From: Actinomycetes bacterium
GTDB lineage: Bacteria; Actinomycetota; Thermoleophilia; Miltoncostaeales; Miltoncostaeaceae
Assembly: GCA_024639225.1 (NCBI GenBank)
Contig: JAHEIS010000003.1
Span: forward strand, 1-44,072
Direction: 5' to 3'
Length of the DNA stretch: 44,072 nt
The position numbers were made by a program, and so were the translations under genes. This document shows positions 1 to 8,989 of this stretch, one piece after another. Each line of letters starts with the position of its first letter. Positions within the stretch are counted from its first letter, which is position 1. A model generated the notes under the pieces. That model searched no databases, was not told the origin of the DNA, and saw nothing but the letters and a program-made list of their open reading frames with translations.

Positions 1-241
1 CCCGCGACAGGCCGATGCCCGCCAGCAGAGTGTCGAGGAGCTTTCCCGCCTGCCCGACGAACGGTACGCCCTGCTGGTCCTCGTGATAGCCGGGCGCCTC
101 GCCGACGAACATGATGTCGGAATCGGGGCTCCCGCTCCCCGCGACGACCTGGGTCCGCCCCTCGCTGAGAGGGCACCGGGTGCAGTCGAGAACGTGCTCC
201 CGGTGGTACTGGTCGAGCTTCGTCGCCGGCGCGCCTGCCAT
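1..241 (-). CDS. Type 4 uracil-DNA glycosylase, N-terminal part (runs off window)
   Basis: The first 80 codons of a gene that continues beyond base 1, so it is absent from the ORF track. The translation starts MAGAPATKLDQYHREHVL and carries CTRCPLSEGR, whose two cysteines match the start of the 4Fe-4S site of type 4/5 uracil-DNA glycosylases. It then has MFVGEAPG, the family's uracil-binding GEAPG loop, and a PFVGQAGKLLD block. The enzyme removes uracil from DNA in base excision repair. The ATG at 241 has no Shine-Dalgarno sequence, but a TAGTCT hexamer ends 7 bases upstream, suggesting a leaderless message. It is divergent from panC. The C-terminal catalytic part and the other cluster cysteines are outside the window. 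Confidence 0.9.
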   Translation of the reverse strand, partial: MAGAPATKLDQYHREHVLDCTRCPLSEGRTQVVAGSGSPDSDIMFVGEAPGYHEDQQGVPFVGQAGKLLDTLLAGIGLSR

Positions 242-248
242 CGTCCCG

Positions 249-254
249 AGACTA
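249..254 (-). promoter_or_regulatory. -10-like hexamer TAGTCT, leaderless start of the glycosylase gene
   Basis: TAGTCT fits TANNNT and ends 7 bases before the ATG at 241. One of eight similarly placed hexamers in the window. No clear -35 element is visible. Confidence 0.45.
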
Positions 255-334
255 CGCGGGGGCCCGGCCGGAGGCCCGGGGCGCGCGCGTCCCCGACGGC
301 TACAATTTCCCGGTCCCGTGCAGGGGCATCACGC

Positions 335-1204
335 ATGGCCGCCCCGTCCACCCCATCCCCGATTCCGATCGTCCGCGACGTTCCCGCCCTCCGCCGGGCC
401 GTGGCCGGGCTGCGGGCCTCCGGCCGCCGGGTCGGCTTCGTTCCGACGATGGGCGCGCTCCATGATGGACACCTCTCGCTGATCGACGCGGCGGGCGCCG
501 ACGACCACGCGGTCGTCGCCAGCATCTTCGTGAACCCGACCCAGTTCGCCGCCGGAGAGGATCTCGCCGACTACCCACGTCGGGAGGCGGCCGACGTCTC
601 CGCGGCAGCGGGTCGCGGGGCCGAGCTCATCTTCGCCCCGACGACCGAGGCGATCTATCCCGACGGCTTCGGGACAACGATCCATGTCGACGGACCGACG
701 GCGGTGCTGGAGGGTGCCGCGCGCCCGACCCACTTCGACGGCGTGGCGACGGTCGTCGCGAAGCTGCTGATCGCCGTGGGGCCGGACCGGGCCGTGTTCG
801 GGCAGAAGGACGCCCAGCAGGTGGCCGTCGTCCGACGCATGATGCGTGACCTTCACCTCGATGACATCGCGCTCGTTGTCGCACCGACGGTGCGCGATGA
901 TGACGGCCTCGCCTTGAGCAGCCGCAACGCCTACCTCTCGCCGGCCGAGCGGCAGTCCGCGCTCGCGATCAGCAGGGGCCTTCGTGCCGCCGAGGCCCGG
1001 GCACAGGCCGGTGAAACGGCGGCGGCCGTTCTGGAGTCTGAGACCCGGTCGGTCATTGATGAGGAGCCCGGCTGTGAACTGGAGTACGTTTCCCTGGTGG
1101 ACGCGGATGAGTTCACGCCGGTAGAGGAAGCTGCGGGGTCGTGCATTCTTTGCGTCGCCGCCCGGGTCGGTTCGACCCGATTGATCGACAACATCCTGAT
1201 CTGA
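335..1204 (+). CDS. panC: Pantothenate synthetase (pantoate-beta-alanine ligase)
   Basis: ATP-dependent ligation of pantoate and beta-alanine, the last step of pantothenate synthesis in the cytosol. It is 289 aa, normal for the family. Visible family blocks are [12 protein letters not shown] (nucleotide-binding HIGH-like loop), FVNPTQF, the KMSKS-like FGQKDAQQ and LSSRNAYL. The ORF track extends the frame back to 83, but that part is antisense to the glycosylase gene and low-complexity. The ATG at 335 is chosen because family similarity begins just after it and AGGGG lies 8 bases upstream. A TACAAT hexamer at 301 could be the -10 of the operon. First gene of panC-panD-panB, 16 bases from panD. 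Confidence 0.96.
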   Translation: MAAPSTPSPIPIVRDVPALRRAVAGLRASGRRVGFVPTMGALHDGHLSLIDAAGADDHAVVASIFVNPTQFAAGEDLADYPRREAADVSAAAGRGAELIFAPTTEAIYPDGFGTTIHVDGPTAVLEGAARPTHFDGVATVVAKLLIAVGPDRAVFGQKDAQQVAVVRRMMRDLHLDDIALVVAPTVRDDDGLALSSRNAYLSPAERQSALAISRGLRAAEARAQAGETAAAVLESETRSVIDEEPGCELEYVSLVDADEFTPVEEAAGSCILCVAARVGSTRLIDNILI

Positions 1205-1220
1205 CAACCAAGGAGCAACC

Positions 1221-1658
1221 GTGCCGCCCCGCACGAGAACACTTCTCAAGAGCAAGATCCACCGCGCGTCCGTCACCGACGCCGCGCTGCACTACGTCGG
1301 CAGCATCACGGTCGACCCTCACCTGATGGAACTGGCCGACATCCGTACCCACGAGAAGGTGCAGGTCGTCAACGTCTCGAACGGGGTCCGCTTCGAGACC
1401 TACGCGATCGAGGGCATTCGCAAGAGCGGCGACATGTGCCTCAACGGCGCCGCCGCCCGGCTCGCTGAGCGCGGGGATCTGATCATCGTGATGTCGTATG
1501 CCGAGTACGCCGAAAACGAACTGGATGACCATGAGCCGATCGTCGTCCACGTCGATGACATGAACCGCCCCACCGCGGAGCTCGTGTCGGACACCGTTCC
1601 GGAGAACTGGGGCGACGGCTGGCCCGAACCGCGCGCCGCCGGGCCGGACGACGAGTAA
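1221..1658 (+). CDS. panD: Aspartate 1-decarboxylase
   Basis: Pyruvoyl-dependent enzyme making beta-alanine from aspartate, supplying PanC. The self-cleavage site is visible as Gly-Ser in HYVGSITVD near residue 27, where the serine becomes the pyruvoyl group. [10 protein letters not shown] at the N-terminus and CLNGAAARL are also family blocks. It starts with GTG, preceded by AGGAG at a 5-base spacing. At 145 aa it is slightly longer than usual because of an acidic, proline-containing C-terminal tail. Second gene of the pantothenate operon, 11 bases before panB. Confidence 0.96.
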   Translation: MPPRTRTLLKSKIHRASVTDAALHYVGSITVDPHLMELADIRTHEKVQVVNVSNGVRFETYAIEGIRKSGDMCLNGAAARLAERGDLIIVMSYAEYAENELDDHEPIVVHVDDMNRPTAELVSDTVPENWGDGWPEPRAAGPDDE

Positions 1659-1669
1659 ACCGCTCCGCG

Positions 1670-2476
1670 GTGCTGAGCGCTGACGAGATCCGCGCGCGCA
1701 AGGGCGGTGACCGGCTCGCCATGCTCACAGCCTACGACTACCCCACGGCGGTGGCGCTCGACCGCTGCGGACTCGATCTCGTCCTCGTCGGCGACAGCTT
1801 GGGCGAGGTCGAGTTGGGCCTGGCCTCCACCAAGGAGGTGACCCTCGAGATGATGGCGCATCACATCGGCGCCGTCCGCCGCGGGCTCGCGGACACGCAC
1901 CTCGTCGGCGACATGCCCCTCGGTTCCGACGACCCGGCCGAGACCGCCGTCGCCTCGGCCCGGGCCCTCGCCGCCGCGGGCGCCGACTCGGTGAAGCTCG
2001 AGGGGCCCAAGATCGACTCCGTGCGGGCGATCATCGGCGACGGGATCCCGGTCATGGGGCACGTCGGACTTCTGCCCCAGACCGCCGTCGACTACCGACG
2101 CCAGGGCACGACGCCCGAAGATGCCGATCGCATCGTGCGGGAGGCTGAGCAACTCGAGGCCGCCGGGTGCTACAGCATCGTCATCGAGGCCGTGGTACCG
2201 GAGGTGGCCGAGCGGGTCAGCGCCGCGTGCCGAGTCCCGACGATCGGCATTGCCGCCGGCATGGCGACCGACGGCCAGGTGCTCGTTTCCACCGATCTCA
2301 TCGGTCAGCTCCCGGAGCAGCCGCCTTTCGTCACGCCGCAGGCCGACGTTCACGGCGTCGTCGTCACGGCGGCCAAGGCGTACGTGGCCGCTGTGCGCGG
2401 AGCTGGGCTCGGCGAAGGCCCCGACCCGGACGGCGCTGAGCCATCTGGGCCCGGCGCCTACTCTTCGAGCGCCTGA
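1670..2476 (+). CDS. panB: 3-methyl-2-oxobutanoate hydroxymethyltransferase
   Basis: Transfers a hydroxymethyl group from 5,10-methylene-tetrahydrofolate to alpha-ketoisovalerate, giving ketopantoate. It is 268 aa with the family's TIM-barrel blocks: LTAYDYPTA, VGDSLG (metal-ligand Asp), DMPLGS, SVKLEG, MGHVGLLPQ and PTIGIAAG. The usual C-terminal KxY region (VTPQADVHGVVVTAAKAY) is present, followed by a short Gly/Pro/Ser tail. The GTG start sits 11 bases after panD without a strong ribosome-binding site, so coupled translation is likely. With PanC and PanD it covers most of the CoA precursor branch; ketopantoate reductase is not in the window. Confidence 0.95.
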   Translation: MLSADEIRARKGGDRLAMLTAYDYPTAVALDRCGLDLVLVGDSLGEVELGLASTKEVTLEMMAHHIGAVRRGLADTHLVGDMPLGSDDPAETAVASARALAAAGADSVKLEGPKIDSVRAIIGDGIPVMGHVGLLPQTAVDYRRQGTTPEDADRIVREAEQLEAAGCYSIVIEAVVPEVAERVSAACRVPTIGIAAGMATDGQVLVSTDLIGQLPEQPPFVTPQADVHGVVVTAAKAYVAAVRGAGLGEGPDPDGAEPSGPGAYSSSA

Positions 2477-2808
2477 GAGGACGACGATCAACGGCCGACG
2501 GCGACCGGCAAGAAGTGCAGTCGCCTTGTCGATCCCGGATCCATGGCCGAGAAGGCCGCCGAGAGTCGGCGTCGCTGTGCGCCGCGGCCCTGTATCCCGA
2601 CTGTTCTCGCCGTGGAGCGCCCGGATGCCCTCACCGGCCGCGCGCAGGCCCGCGCGAGACACGCCAGCGGCACCATCGCTCGCCCGGCGGGGTCGTCATT
2701 GCTCGTGCGCGCTGCGCCCCGCCGGCGCGCCCGGCTACCGCAGAGCCGAGGCCTCGCGCCTCGGAAGGCGCTCTCTCAGCGAGGAGAGCACGAGTGCCCA
2801 GCCCTCCG
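2477..2808. other. Gene-free interval between convergent panB and MFS gene
   Basis: 332 bases with only short shadow ORFs that resemble nothing I recognise. The last 65 bases hold two tandem hairpins (separate entry). I see no RNA gene or mobile element. Confidence 0.6.
2746..2789. terminator. Two tandem hairpins between convergent genes
   Basis: CCGAGGC-(5)-GCCTCGG at 2746-2764 is a perfect 7-bp stem. GCTCTC-(8)-GAGAGC at 2770-2789 is a 6-bp stem. Neither has a T-tract on either side, so intrinsic termination is uncertain. The position between the ends of panB and the MFS gene fits a bidirectional end signal. Confidence 0.35.
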
Positions 2809-4299
2809 CTATTCGAGGCCCGGGCGTAGCGCAACCGCAGCGCCAAGCGCCAGAGCCATCACGACGGCGGCGCCGAGGAAGGTCTCAGCCAGTGCCGAGG
2901 TGGTGATCCCGACTTCGGCCTCGGCGACAGCGATCGCAGCGTCGGGATCGTCGAGGCTCGGCAGGTCCAGCCCGGCGCGAAGTTGGTTGAACCTGTGCGT
3001 GCCCCAGGCGGTAAGCGCGGCAAGGCCGATGCTGAAGCCCATCAGCCGGAACTGGATCACGAGTCCCGCAAAGATGCCCCGCCGATCAGGCGGAGACGCG
3101 TCGACGACCGCCGCGGTCGTGGGGGCGATCACCAGCCCGATGCCGGCACCGAGGACCGCCAGGTGAGCAGTCATGGTGGCGTAGTCGGTCTCGGTGTCCC
3201 ACCACGCGCCCATCACGGCGAAGGCGCCGACCGCGAGCAGCAATCCGGTGATCGTTGGCGTCCGGTAGCCGGTACGACTGGTGATCCGCCCGCCCAGGTA
3301 GGAGGCGACGGCCATCGAGCCCGTGAGCGCGGTGAGCAATGCGCCCGCCAGCACGGCACTGCGCTTCAGGTCGCCCTCCACCACGTTCACAAACAGCGGC
3401 ACGTTGACCATCGCGATGATCAGTCCCGCGCCGAGCAGCGCGTTGATCAGCATCGCCGGGCCCGAAAGCCGTCCGAGGAGCAGGTCCAGGTCAATCAACG
3501 GGTCGGCGACCCGCCCCTCGACCATCACGAAGCCGATGATCGCCGCCGCGGCCACCGCATAGAGCCACGGCCCGCCCACGCCCCGGTCCTGCCCGGTCAG
3601 CTCCTCGAGGCCCGACACGCTCTGGATGCGGGCATCGCTGAGCAGGGCCACGCTCAGCGCCACCAGACCGCAGGTGAGCAGCGCCGCACCCGCCCAGTCG
3701 ACTCGCGCCGCGGCCCGACGGGTGGGGTCCAGCACGCGCCAAGCCGCCGCGATCCCCAGCAGCGCGAGCGGGATGTTGAGGTAGAACTGCCATTCCCACG
3801 TGAGAAACCGGACCAGGAGCGCGCCATAGAGGGGGCCCCACACCCAGCCGAGGGTCCCGATGCCGGCGAGCAGGCCGAGGGCTCGAGCTCGGCGGGGCTC
3901 GGTGTAGATGTCTCCAACCACCGCCATCCCCACGGGGATCAGCGCTCCGCCGCCGATCGCCGTGAGCGCGCGTCCGATCAACAGCACCGCGAGGCTGTCG
4001 GCCAGTGGGACCACGACCGAGCCCACGAGGAACACCCCAAGCGCGCCGACGATGACCGCGCGCCGGCCCACGATGTCGCTGAGGCGACCCGCCAGTGGCA
4101 TCACGGCCACGTAGGCGATCAGATAGACGTTGACGATCCAGGTGGCATCGTCGATGTCGTCGGGCACCACCAGACCCAGATCGCTGATGATCGGGCGCAG
4201 CATGGTCGACACGACCAGCAGATCATCCGCCGCGACGAAGACGCCGAAAGCGACGACCGCCAGCGCAAGGCCCGGAGACGGGCCGTTGGCCTTCGTCAC
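2809..4299 (-). CDS. MFS efflux transporter, P55/Rv1410-like, 14 membrane segments
   Basis: 496 aa, DHA2-type major facilitator with about 14 hydrophobic helices. The cytoplasmic loop motif GRLSDIVGRR after helix 2 and the helix-5 block GPLYGALL are recognisable. GTG start. The first four bases overlap the stop of the upstream LprG-like lipoprotein gene (GTGA), so the pair is translationally coupled. The same lipoprotein-MFS pairing is known in mycobacteria as lprG-Rv1410c (P55), where the two proteins move triacylglycerides and lipoglycans across the inner membrane. I infer a lipid or lipoglycan export role; drug efflux is the generic alternative. Confidence 0.85.
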   Translation of the reverse strand: MTKANGPSPGLALAVVAFGVFVAADDLLVVSTMLRPIISDLGLVVPDDIDDATWIVNVYLIAYVAVMPLAGRLSDIVGRRAVIVGALGVFLVGSVVVPLADSLAVLLIGRALTAIGGGALIPVGMAVVGDIYTEPRRARALGLLAGIGTLGWVWGPLYGALLVRFLTWEWQFYLNIPLALLGIAAAWRVLDPTRRAAARVDWAGAALLTCGLVALSVALLSDARIQSVSGLEELTGQDRGVGGPWLYAVAAAAIIGFVMVEGRVADPLIDLDLLLGRLSGPAMLINALLGAGLIIAMVNVPLFVNVVEGDLKRSAVLAGALLTALTGSMAVASYLGGRITSRTGYRTPTITGLLLAVGAFAVMGAWWDTETDYATMTAHLAVLGAGIGLVIAPTTAAVVDASPPDRRGIFAGLVIQFRLMGFSIGLAALTAWGTHRFNQLRAGLDLPSLDDPDAAIAVAEAEVGITTSALAETFLGAAVVMALALGAAVALRPGLE

Positions 4300-5021
4300 G
4301 GCGCGGAGCCCAGATCAGGGCGCTCGATCTCGACCTCCGCGCCGTAGTCGGCGAGCACCAGGCGCCAGCTACTGGGACCGTCCGGTGCTTCGGCGTCGAA
4401 GCGGGCCTCGCGAACATGTCCCGAGACCGCGTCGACCCAGAGGTCGATCGGCACGCTCTGGTCGACCAGGCCGCCGGTGAGCGTCGAGATCGGCTCCGCT
4501 GCGGCGATGCCGCGCAGGTGGTAACGATTGGCGTCGTCGGGCGCGGGCTCGACGAGTTCGGCTTGGCGCAACCCCGTGGCGAGCAGCGGGCTCCAGCCGA
4601 GGTCGGGCTTGAAGAGGCCCGCGGGATCGAAGCTCAAGTCGTCCGGAGCCGCCTCCCACCGTGCCGTGGCCGGATTGGTGATCCACGTCGCGCCCTCGAT
4701 GGAGACGGCCCCGAGCTCCATGGTGAGCCCACCGACGGTGATCGTGATCAGCGCATCTGCAGCCGCGGGCGCCGCGTAGCGTCCTTCGGCGCGCTCGAAG
4801 GCCAGGGTGTCCCCGCCGTCGATGTACACGATGGCCCCCGTGCGCTCGATGGTGAAGCGCACAGTGTCGATCTGCGCCATGGCCTCCGCCGCCTCCATCC
4901 GCACCGCGCCGGCGCCCGCGGGGATGACCGGCTGCTCGGGCTCGCCCGCTGAGCAAGCGCCGAGCAGAACGATGGCGAGCAGCGCAACGGCGAATGACGG
5001 CAGTCGGCCGAGTGTGGTCAC
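4296..5021 (-). CDS. LppX/LprAFG-family lipoprotein (LprG-like)
   Basis: 241 aa with a lipoprotein signal: a hydrophobic stretch ending VLLGAC, where Cys23 would be lipidated. Beyond it the fold of the LppX/LprAFG family is recognisable: the early helix SAEAMAQIDTVRFTIER-like segment, then alternating strands (GGLTMELGAVSIEGATWITN) and FDPAGLF. Family members have a hydrophobic cavity that carries acylated lipids between the membrane and outer layers. The gene overlaps the MFS pump by 4 bases, matching the mycobacterial lprG-P55 operon. GTG start. The roughly 250 bases upstream, towards fumC, hold nothing I could identify. Confidence 0.85.
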   Translation of the reverse strand: MTTLGRLPSFAVALLAIVLLGACSAGEPEQPVIPAGAGAVRMEAAEAMAQIDTVRFTIERTGAIVYIDGGDTLAFERAEGRYAAPAAADALITITVGGLTMELGAVSIEGATWITNPATARWEAAPDDLSFDPAGLFKPDLGWSPLLATGLRQAELVEPAPDDANRYHLRGIAAAEPISTLTGGLVDQSVPIDLWVDAVSGHVREARFDAEAPDGPSSWRLVLADYGAEVEIERPDLGSAP

Positions 5022-5268
5022 GAGCCCGCGTACCCCCGCGGTCGCAGGTTCTCCAGCTTGTCAGACCAGGCTGGCCCGCGGTCGAGGGTGCACCATCGGC
5101 ACCGGCACGGAGGCGGGGTGCGGTCTAGTACGGAGTATCGCGGGCGCCGGGCCGGTGGTCAGAACCGAGGGCGCGAAGGGGACATGGTTGGATCCCCTCC
5201 ATCGATCGGGTGCACCGGGTTGGCGCGGCCACCGGCCCGGCCGCCGATCGTCGTGACGGCGCTCCGAG

Positions 5269-6591
5269 CTAACCCTTCTCGGCGGCGGACCCGGCGGCGA
5301 TCTTGCGCAGGTCCAGGGCCTCGGACAGCGTCGCCTCCTCGACGCCATGCTCGCGCGCGACCTCCCGCAGCGGCCGGCCCGACGCCGTGGCCTCCTTGAC
5401 GATCGCGGCCGCCTTGTCGTAGCCGATGTACGGGTTCAGGGCGGTCGCGGTGGCGAGCGTCCCCTCGGCGTGGCGCTCGAGGCCCGCGAGGTTCGGCTCG
5501 AGACCGTCGATCGCCTTGTCCGCGAGCAGTGCCGTGGAGGTCGACAGCAGATGGATGGACTGCATGAGGTTGCGGGCCATCAGCGGGATCATCACGTTCA
5601 GTTCGAAGTTGCCCTGCATCCCCCCCGCCGTGATCGCCACGTCGTTGCCGATCACCTGGGCCGACACCTGGGCGACGACCTCCGGGATCACCGGGTTGAC
5701 CTTGCCCGGCATGATCGATGAGCCCTTCTGGAGCTCGGGAAGGAAGATCTCTCCCAGCCCGACGCGCGGGCCGGAGCCCATCCACCGCAGATCGTTGGCG
5801 ATCTTTGTCAACGAGACCGCGACGACCTTCAGGGCCGCCGATGCCTCGACCAGCCCGTCGCGGTTGCCCTGGGCCTCGAAGGGGTCGGCGGGCGGCGAGA
5901 TCGTGAGGCCGGTGTCGGCGCTCATCCGCTCGCGGACCTTGGCGGCGAACTCCGGGTGGGTGTTCAGGCCGGTGCCGGTCGCCGTCCCGCCGAGCGGGAT
6001 CTGGGCCAGCCGCGGAAGCGCGTCCGAGACGCGAGCATGCCCCTGACGCACCTGGGCGGCGAAACCGGCGAACTCCTGCCCCAGAGTCACGGGGACAGCG
6101 TCCATGAGGTGGGTCCGCCCCGCCTTCACGATGTCCGCGTACTCATCGGCCTTGGCCTCGAGGGCGGTCGCGAGCGTGTCCAGCGACGGCAGGAGCTCGT
6201 TGGTCATCGCCTCCAGCGCCGCCAGGTGCACGGCGGACGGGAAGACGTCGTTCGAGCTCTGCCCCATGTTCACGTGGTCATTGGGGTGGACGGGGTCGCC
6301 GGCGATGCTCGAGATGACCTCGTTGCTGTTCATGTTCGAGGAGGTGCCCGAGCCGGTCTGGAAGACGTCCACCGGGAACTGCTCGTCGTGCTCCCCCGCG
6401 GCGATCTGGTCGGCGGCCCTGCCGATGCGCTCAGCGAGGTCCGCATCGAGGAGGCCCAGCTCACCGTTGACGCGGGCCGCGGCCCCCTTGATGCGACCGA
6501 GCCAGCGGACGACGCCCACCGGGATCGGCTCCCCTGACACCGGGAAGTTCTCTACCGCCTTGGTGGTCTCTCCACCCCAGAGCTCGGCCAT
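5269..6591 (-). CDS. fumC: Fumarate hydratase, class II
   Basis: Interconverts fumarate and malate in the TCA cycle; homotetrameric, iron-independent. 440 aa. Signature GSSIMPGKVNP carries the catalytic serine loop. TGSGTSSNMNSNEV, HPNDHVNMGQSSND and the GRTHLMDAVP block (active-site His) are intact. The ORF track starts at 6762, but the family begins at MAELWGGETTKA, so the ATG at 6591 is used; AAGGGG is just upstream. It stands alone, about 110 bases from the ABC exporter genes. Downstream in the window an ACT-domain malic enzyme could use its product. Confidence 0.96.
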   Translation of the reverse strand: MAELWGGETTKAVENFPVSGEPIPVGVVRWLGRIKGAAARVNGELGLLDADLAERIGRAADQIAAGEHDEQFPVDVFQTGSGTSSNMNSNEVISSIAGDPVHPNDHVNMGQSSNDVFPSAVHLAALEAMTNELLPSLDTLATALEAKADEYADIVKAGRTHLMDAVPVTLGQEFAGFAAQVRQGHARVSDALPRLAQIPLGGTATGTGLNTHPEFAAKVRERMSADTGLTISPPADPFEAQGNRDGLVEASAALKVVAVSLTKIANDLRWMGSGPRVGLGEIFLPELQKGSSIMPGKVNPVIPEVVAQVSAQVIGNDVAITAGGMQGNFELNVMIPLMARNLMQSIHLLSTSTALLADKAIDGLEPNLAGLERHAEGTLATATALNPYIGYDKAAAIVKEATASGRPLREVAREHGVEEATLSEALDLRKIAAGSAAEKG

Positions 6592-6703
6592 GCTGCCCCT
6601 TCTTCGTCCGGGGGCGCGGCGCGCCCCGATTCCTGCAGCGGAGGTTATCGCCCCGGACGCCGCGAGCGGACGGGCCGTGCGACAAGGGACGTTCGGCCGG
6701 CGG

Positions 6704-7408
6704 TCAGGGGCCGAACGGCGCCGACGCCCGGCGCGGCCGCACATCGTGGACGACCGCCCCATCCCGGAGAGCGACCACCCGGTCCATGCGCGAGGCGATG
6801 CTCTCGTCGTGCGTGACGAGGATCACGGTGTGCCCGTCCTCGCCGTTGAGCCGACTCAGGAGCTCCATCACGTCCTCTCCGGTCGCGCTGTCGAGATTTC
6901 CCGTCGGCTCGTCGGCGAGGAGCACACGGGGTCCGCCCACCAGGGCGCGAGCGATCGCCACCCGCTGCTGTTCGCCCCCGGAGAGCTCGGAAGGCAGGTG
7001 ATAGGAACGATGACCGAGCCCGACGCTCTCCAGCGCGGCGGCGGCCCGCTCGCGGCGCTCCGCGGCGGGGGCCCCCGCCGGAACCAGCGCGACCTCGACG
7101 TTGTCGATCGCGCCCAGGGTCGGGATCAGGTTGAACTGCTGGAAGACGAAGCCGATCTCGTCGCGACGGACGGCCGTCAGGGCCGCGTCTCCCATCGCCG
7201 CGAGGTCCGTCCCATCGAAGAGAACGCGCCCCGATGTCGGGTGGTCGAGCGCGCCGAGCATCTGGAGCATCGTGCTCTTGCCCGAGCCACTCGGTCCGAC
7301 GATCCCGACGAGGTCGCCCGCCGCAATCCGCAGGTCGACCCCACCGAGAGCATCAACGCCCTTCGCGGCGTCGCCGTAGCGCTTGGTCACTGCTTGGAGT
7401 TCGTAGAT
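6704..7408 (-). CDS. ABC transporter ATPase, MacB/LolD type (probable ATC start)
   Basis: Nucleotide-binding subunit for the adjacent FtsX-like permease. Walker A GPSGSGKST, Q-loop FVFQQFNLIP, signature LSGGEQQRVAIARAL and Walker B VLLADEPTGNLD are all present, the last typical of the MacB/LolD/FtsE group. The track's GTG at 7390 would remove the family's first beta strand. In frame upstream is ATC TAC GAA CTC CAA GCA GTG ACC, i.e. (M)YELQAVTKRYGD, a normal family N-terminus. AGGGGG lies 7 bases before that ATC, whereas no ribosome-binding site precedes the GTG. I therefore place the start at the ATC, with a base error as the alternative. 234 aa, 11 bases after the permease gene. Confidence 0.88.
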   Translation of the reverse strand: MYELQAVTKRYGDAAKGVDALGGVDLRIAAGDLVGIVGPSGSGKSTMLQMLGALDHPTSGRVLFDGTDLAAMGDAALTAVRRDEIGFVFQQFNLIPTLGAIDNVEVALVPAGAPAAERRERAAAALESVGLGHRSYHLPSELSGGEQQRVAIARALVGGPRVLLADEPTGNLDSATGEDVMELLSRLNGEDGHTVILVTHDESIASRMDRVVALRDGAVVHDVRPRRASAPFGP

Positions 7409-7419
7409 GGTTGGTCCCC

Positions 7420-8874
7420 CTACTCGACGGTCCGCAGAGCTTCCGATGGTCGTAGGCGCGCGGCTCGGAGGCCGGCGATGGCCCCCGCGATGACCCCTCC
7501 GGCGATGGCCAACCCGACCCCGAGCAGGAGGAGGTCGATGTCGAGCGGTGCGCGGATCGCAACGGCCTGGGCGGATGCGTCACCCGCCTCCCCGAGACCC
7601 AGTCGCCCGGCCGGCCCCCCGGTCACCGCGACGGCGCCGCTCGCCACGGACGCCTCCAGGTCCGGGAAGAGCGTCTCGGCGACGCGAGCGGCGACGACCC
7701 CGATGAGCACACCGGCGGCGGCACCGACCGCCCCGATGACGATGGACTCCCCGGCGATCTGCCCGACGACGCGCGACCGGCTCCAGCCGATGGCGCGCAA
7801 CGTACCCAGCTCGCGGGTCCGCTTCGCGACGGAGTTGAGGGTGAGGAGCGTCGCCAGTCCGACCGCGGAGACCAGGGCGATCACCGCCAGCGCCGCCCCG
7901 AGCGTGCCGGCCAGATCCCTCGTGTCCGCGAGCGAACCCTCGACTCGCTCCGCGAGATCGCTCGCCGTCGTGACGCGCGTGCCCGCCAGCTCGTCCTCGA
8001 TGGATGACGCCAGCGCCGCGACGACGCCGTTGTCGGCCGCCCGGACCCGGAGACCGTTGATCCGCCCGACCCGATCCGACGCCTCCTGGAGAGCGCCCAG
8101 CTCGACGTAGACGTCAACGGAGCCGCCGCCGATCGGGGAGGAGGCGATCCCGGCCACCCGGTACTCGCCCCCGCCGATGCTGATCGCGTCACCCACTGCG
8201 AGCGCCTCACTTCCGGCGTACGCCTCGCTCACGACGGCCTCAGCGGCGCCCTCGCCCGAGAAGTACGCACCCTCGACGATCCGATCAGGGGTGACCGCGG
8301 CCAGGTCGGGCCGCGTCAGATCGACGCCGGTCACCCGGAGCGCGCTGAACGCGAAACCTCCGGGCCCGCCACCGGCCCCGCGGGCACCGCCGAAGGTTCC
8401 CGCCTCGGGGACCTCTCCCTCCACGTGCGTGAGGTTGAGGGTCAGCTCTCCCGCGACCGCGGCGACACCGTCGAGGCCGGCGACCACGTCGCCGTCGTCC
8501 GCGGGGAAGCTCAGCTCGAACGTCTGGAAACGATCGACGCTGAACGGTTCTCCGGGCTCACCCAGGTCGGCGAAGTTGATCCGGCCGCCGCCGTTCTCCG
8601 CCTGGAGCAGTTCCTGCTCCTCATCGGTGAGGTTGCCCTCCCGGCCCAGCTGGATCGGTTCGTCGCCGTCGATGCGTAGGGGGCGGGACACGGACATGTC
8701 GGTCCCGACTCCCGTCAGGGGCTCGAGAACCGCATCCTGGGCGTCGTCGAGGCCCCGCCCCAGCGCACCGACGACGATGACGAGAGCGACTCCGAGGCCC
8801 AGCCCGAGCGCGGTGAGTACCGCGCGCCCGCGGCGCCGACGGAACTCGGCAATGACATAGCGACGAGTGAACAT
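7420..8874 (-). CDS. ABC transporter permease, FtsX/MacB type
   Basis: 484 aa. One N-terminal membrane segment (LTALGLGLGVALVIVVGAL), a large extracytoplasmic domain of about 280 residues, then three C-terminal segments with the conserved loop RTRELGTLRAIGWSRSRV: the FtsX/MacB layout. It probably exports, or transmits force to, an envelope substrate together with the ATPase. The ORF track starts at a GTG at 8895. I prefer ATG 8874 (MFTRRYVIAEF), because TACTGT ends exactly 6 bases before it, giving a leaderless start like several neighbours. The substrate cannot be told from sequence. Confidence 0.88.
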   Translation of the reverse strand: MFTRRYVIAEFRRRRGRAVLTALGLGLGVALVIVVGALGRGLDDAQDAVLEPLTGVGTDMSVSRPLRIDGDEPIQLGREGNLTDEEQELLQAENGGGRINFADLGEPGEPFSVDRFQTFELSFPADDGDVVAGLDGVAAVAGELTLNLTHVEGEVPEAGTFGGARGAGGGPGGFAFSALRVTGVDLTRPDLAAVTPDRIVEGAYFSGEGAAEAVVSEAYAGSEALAVGDAISIGGGEYRVAGIASSPIGGGSVDVYVELGALQEASDRVGRINGLRVRAADNGVVAALASSIEDELAGTRVTTASDLAERVEGSLADTRDLAGTLGAALAVIALVSAVGLATLLTLNSVAKRTRELGTLRAIGWSRSRVVGQIAGESIVIGAVGAAAGVLIGVVAARVAETLFPDLEASVASGAVAVTGGPAGRLGLGEAGDASAQAVAIRAPLDIDLLLLGVGLAIAGGVIAGAIAGLRAARLRPSEALRTVE

Positions 8875-8880
8875 GCGACC

Positions 8881-8886
8881 ACAGTA
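8881..8886 (-). promoter_or_regulatory. -10-like hexamer TACTGT, leaderless start of the permease gene
   Basis: TACTGT ends 6 bases before the ATG at 8874 and would lie inside the longer ORF called by the track, which argues for the shorter start. Confidence 0.45.
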
Positions 8887-8989
8887 GGCAGCCACAGATA
8901 AAGACCGCGAAAAACGACGCCGGGCTCAAACGGAGGCGCTCCCGGTCACCGTGAGGGCACCGCGCACCGTGGCCAGATCCCGTGCCCCC

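Noticed and set aside
83-334. N-terminal extension of panC
   Set aside because: Overlaps the real glycosylase gene on the minus strand and lacks PanC similarity.
5159-5185. Eight-codon leader-like peptide MSPSRPRF with GGAGGGG upstream
   Set aside because: No attenuator hairpins or codon bias typical of a leader; too short to support.
6104-8110. 668-codon plus-strand ORF
   Set aside because: Runs antisense across fumC and the ABC exporter genes; composition not protein-like.
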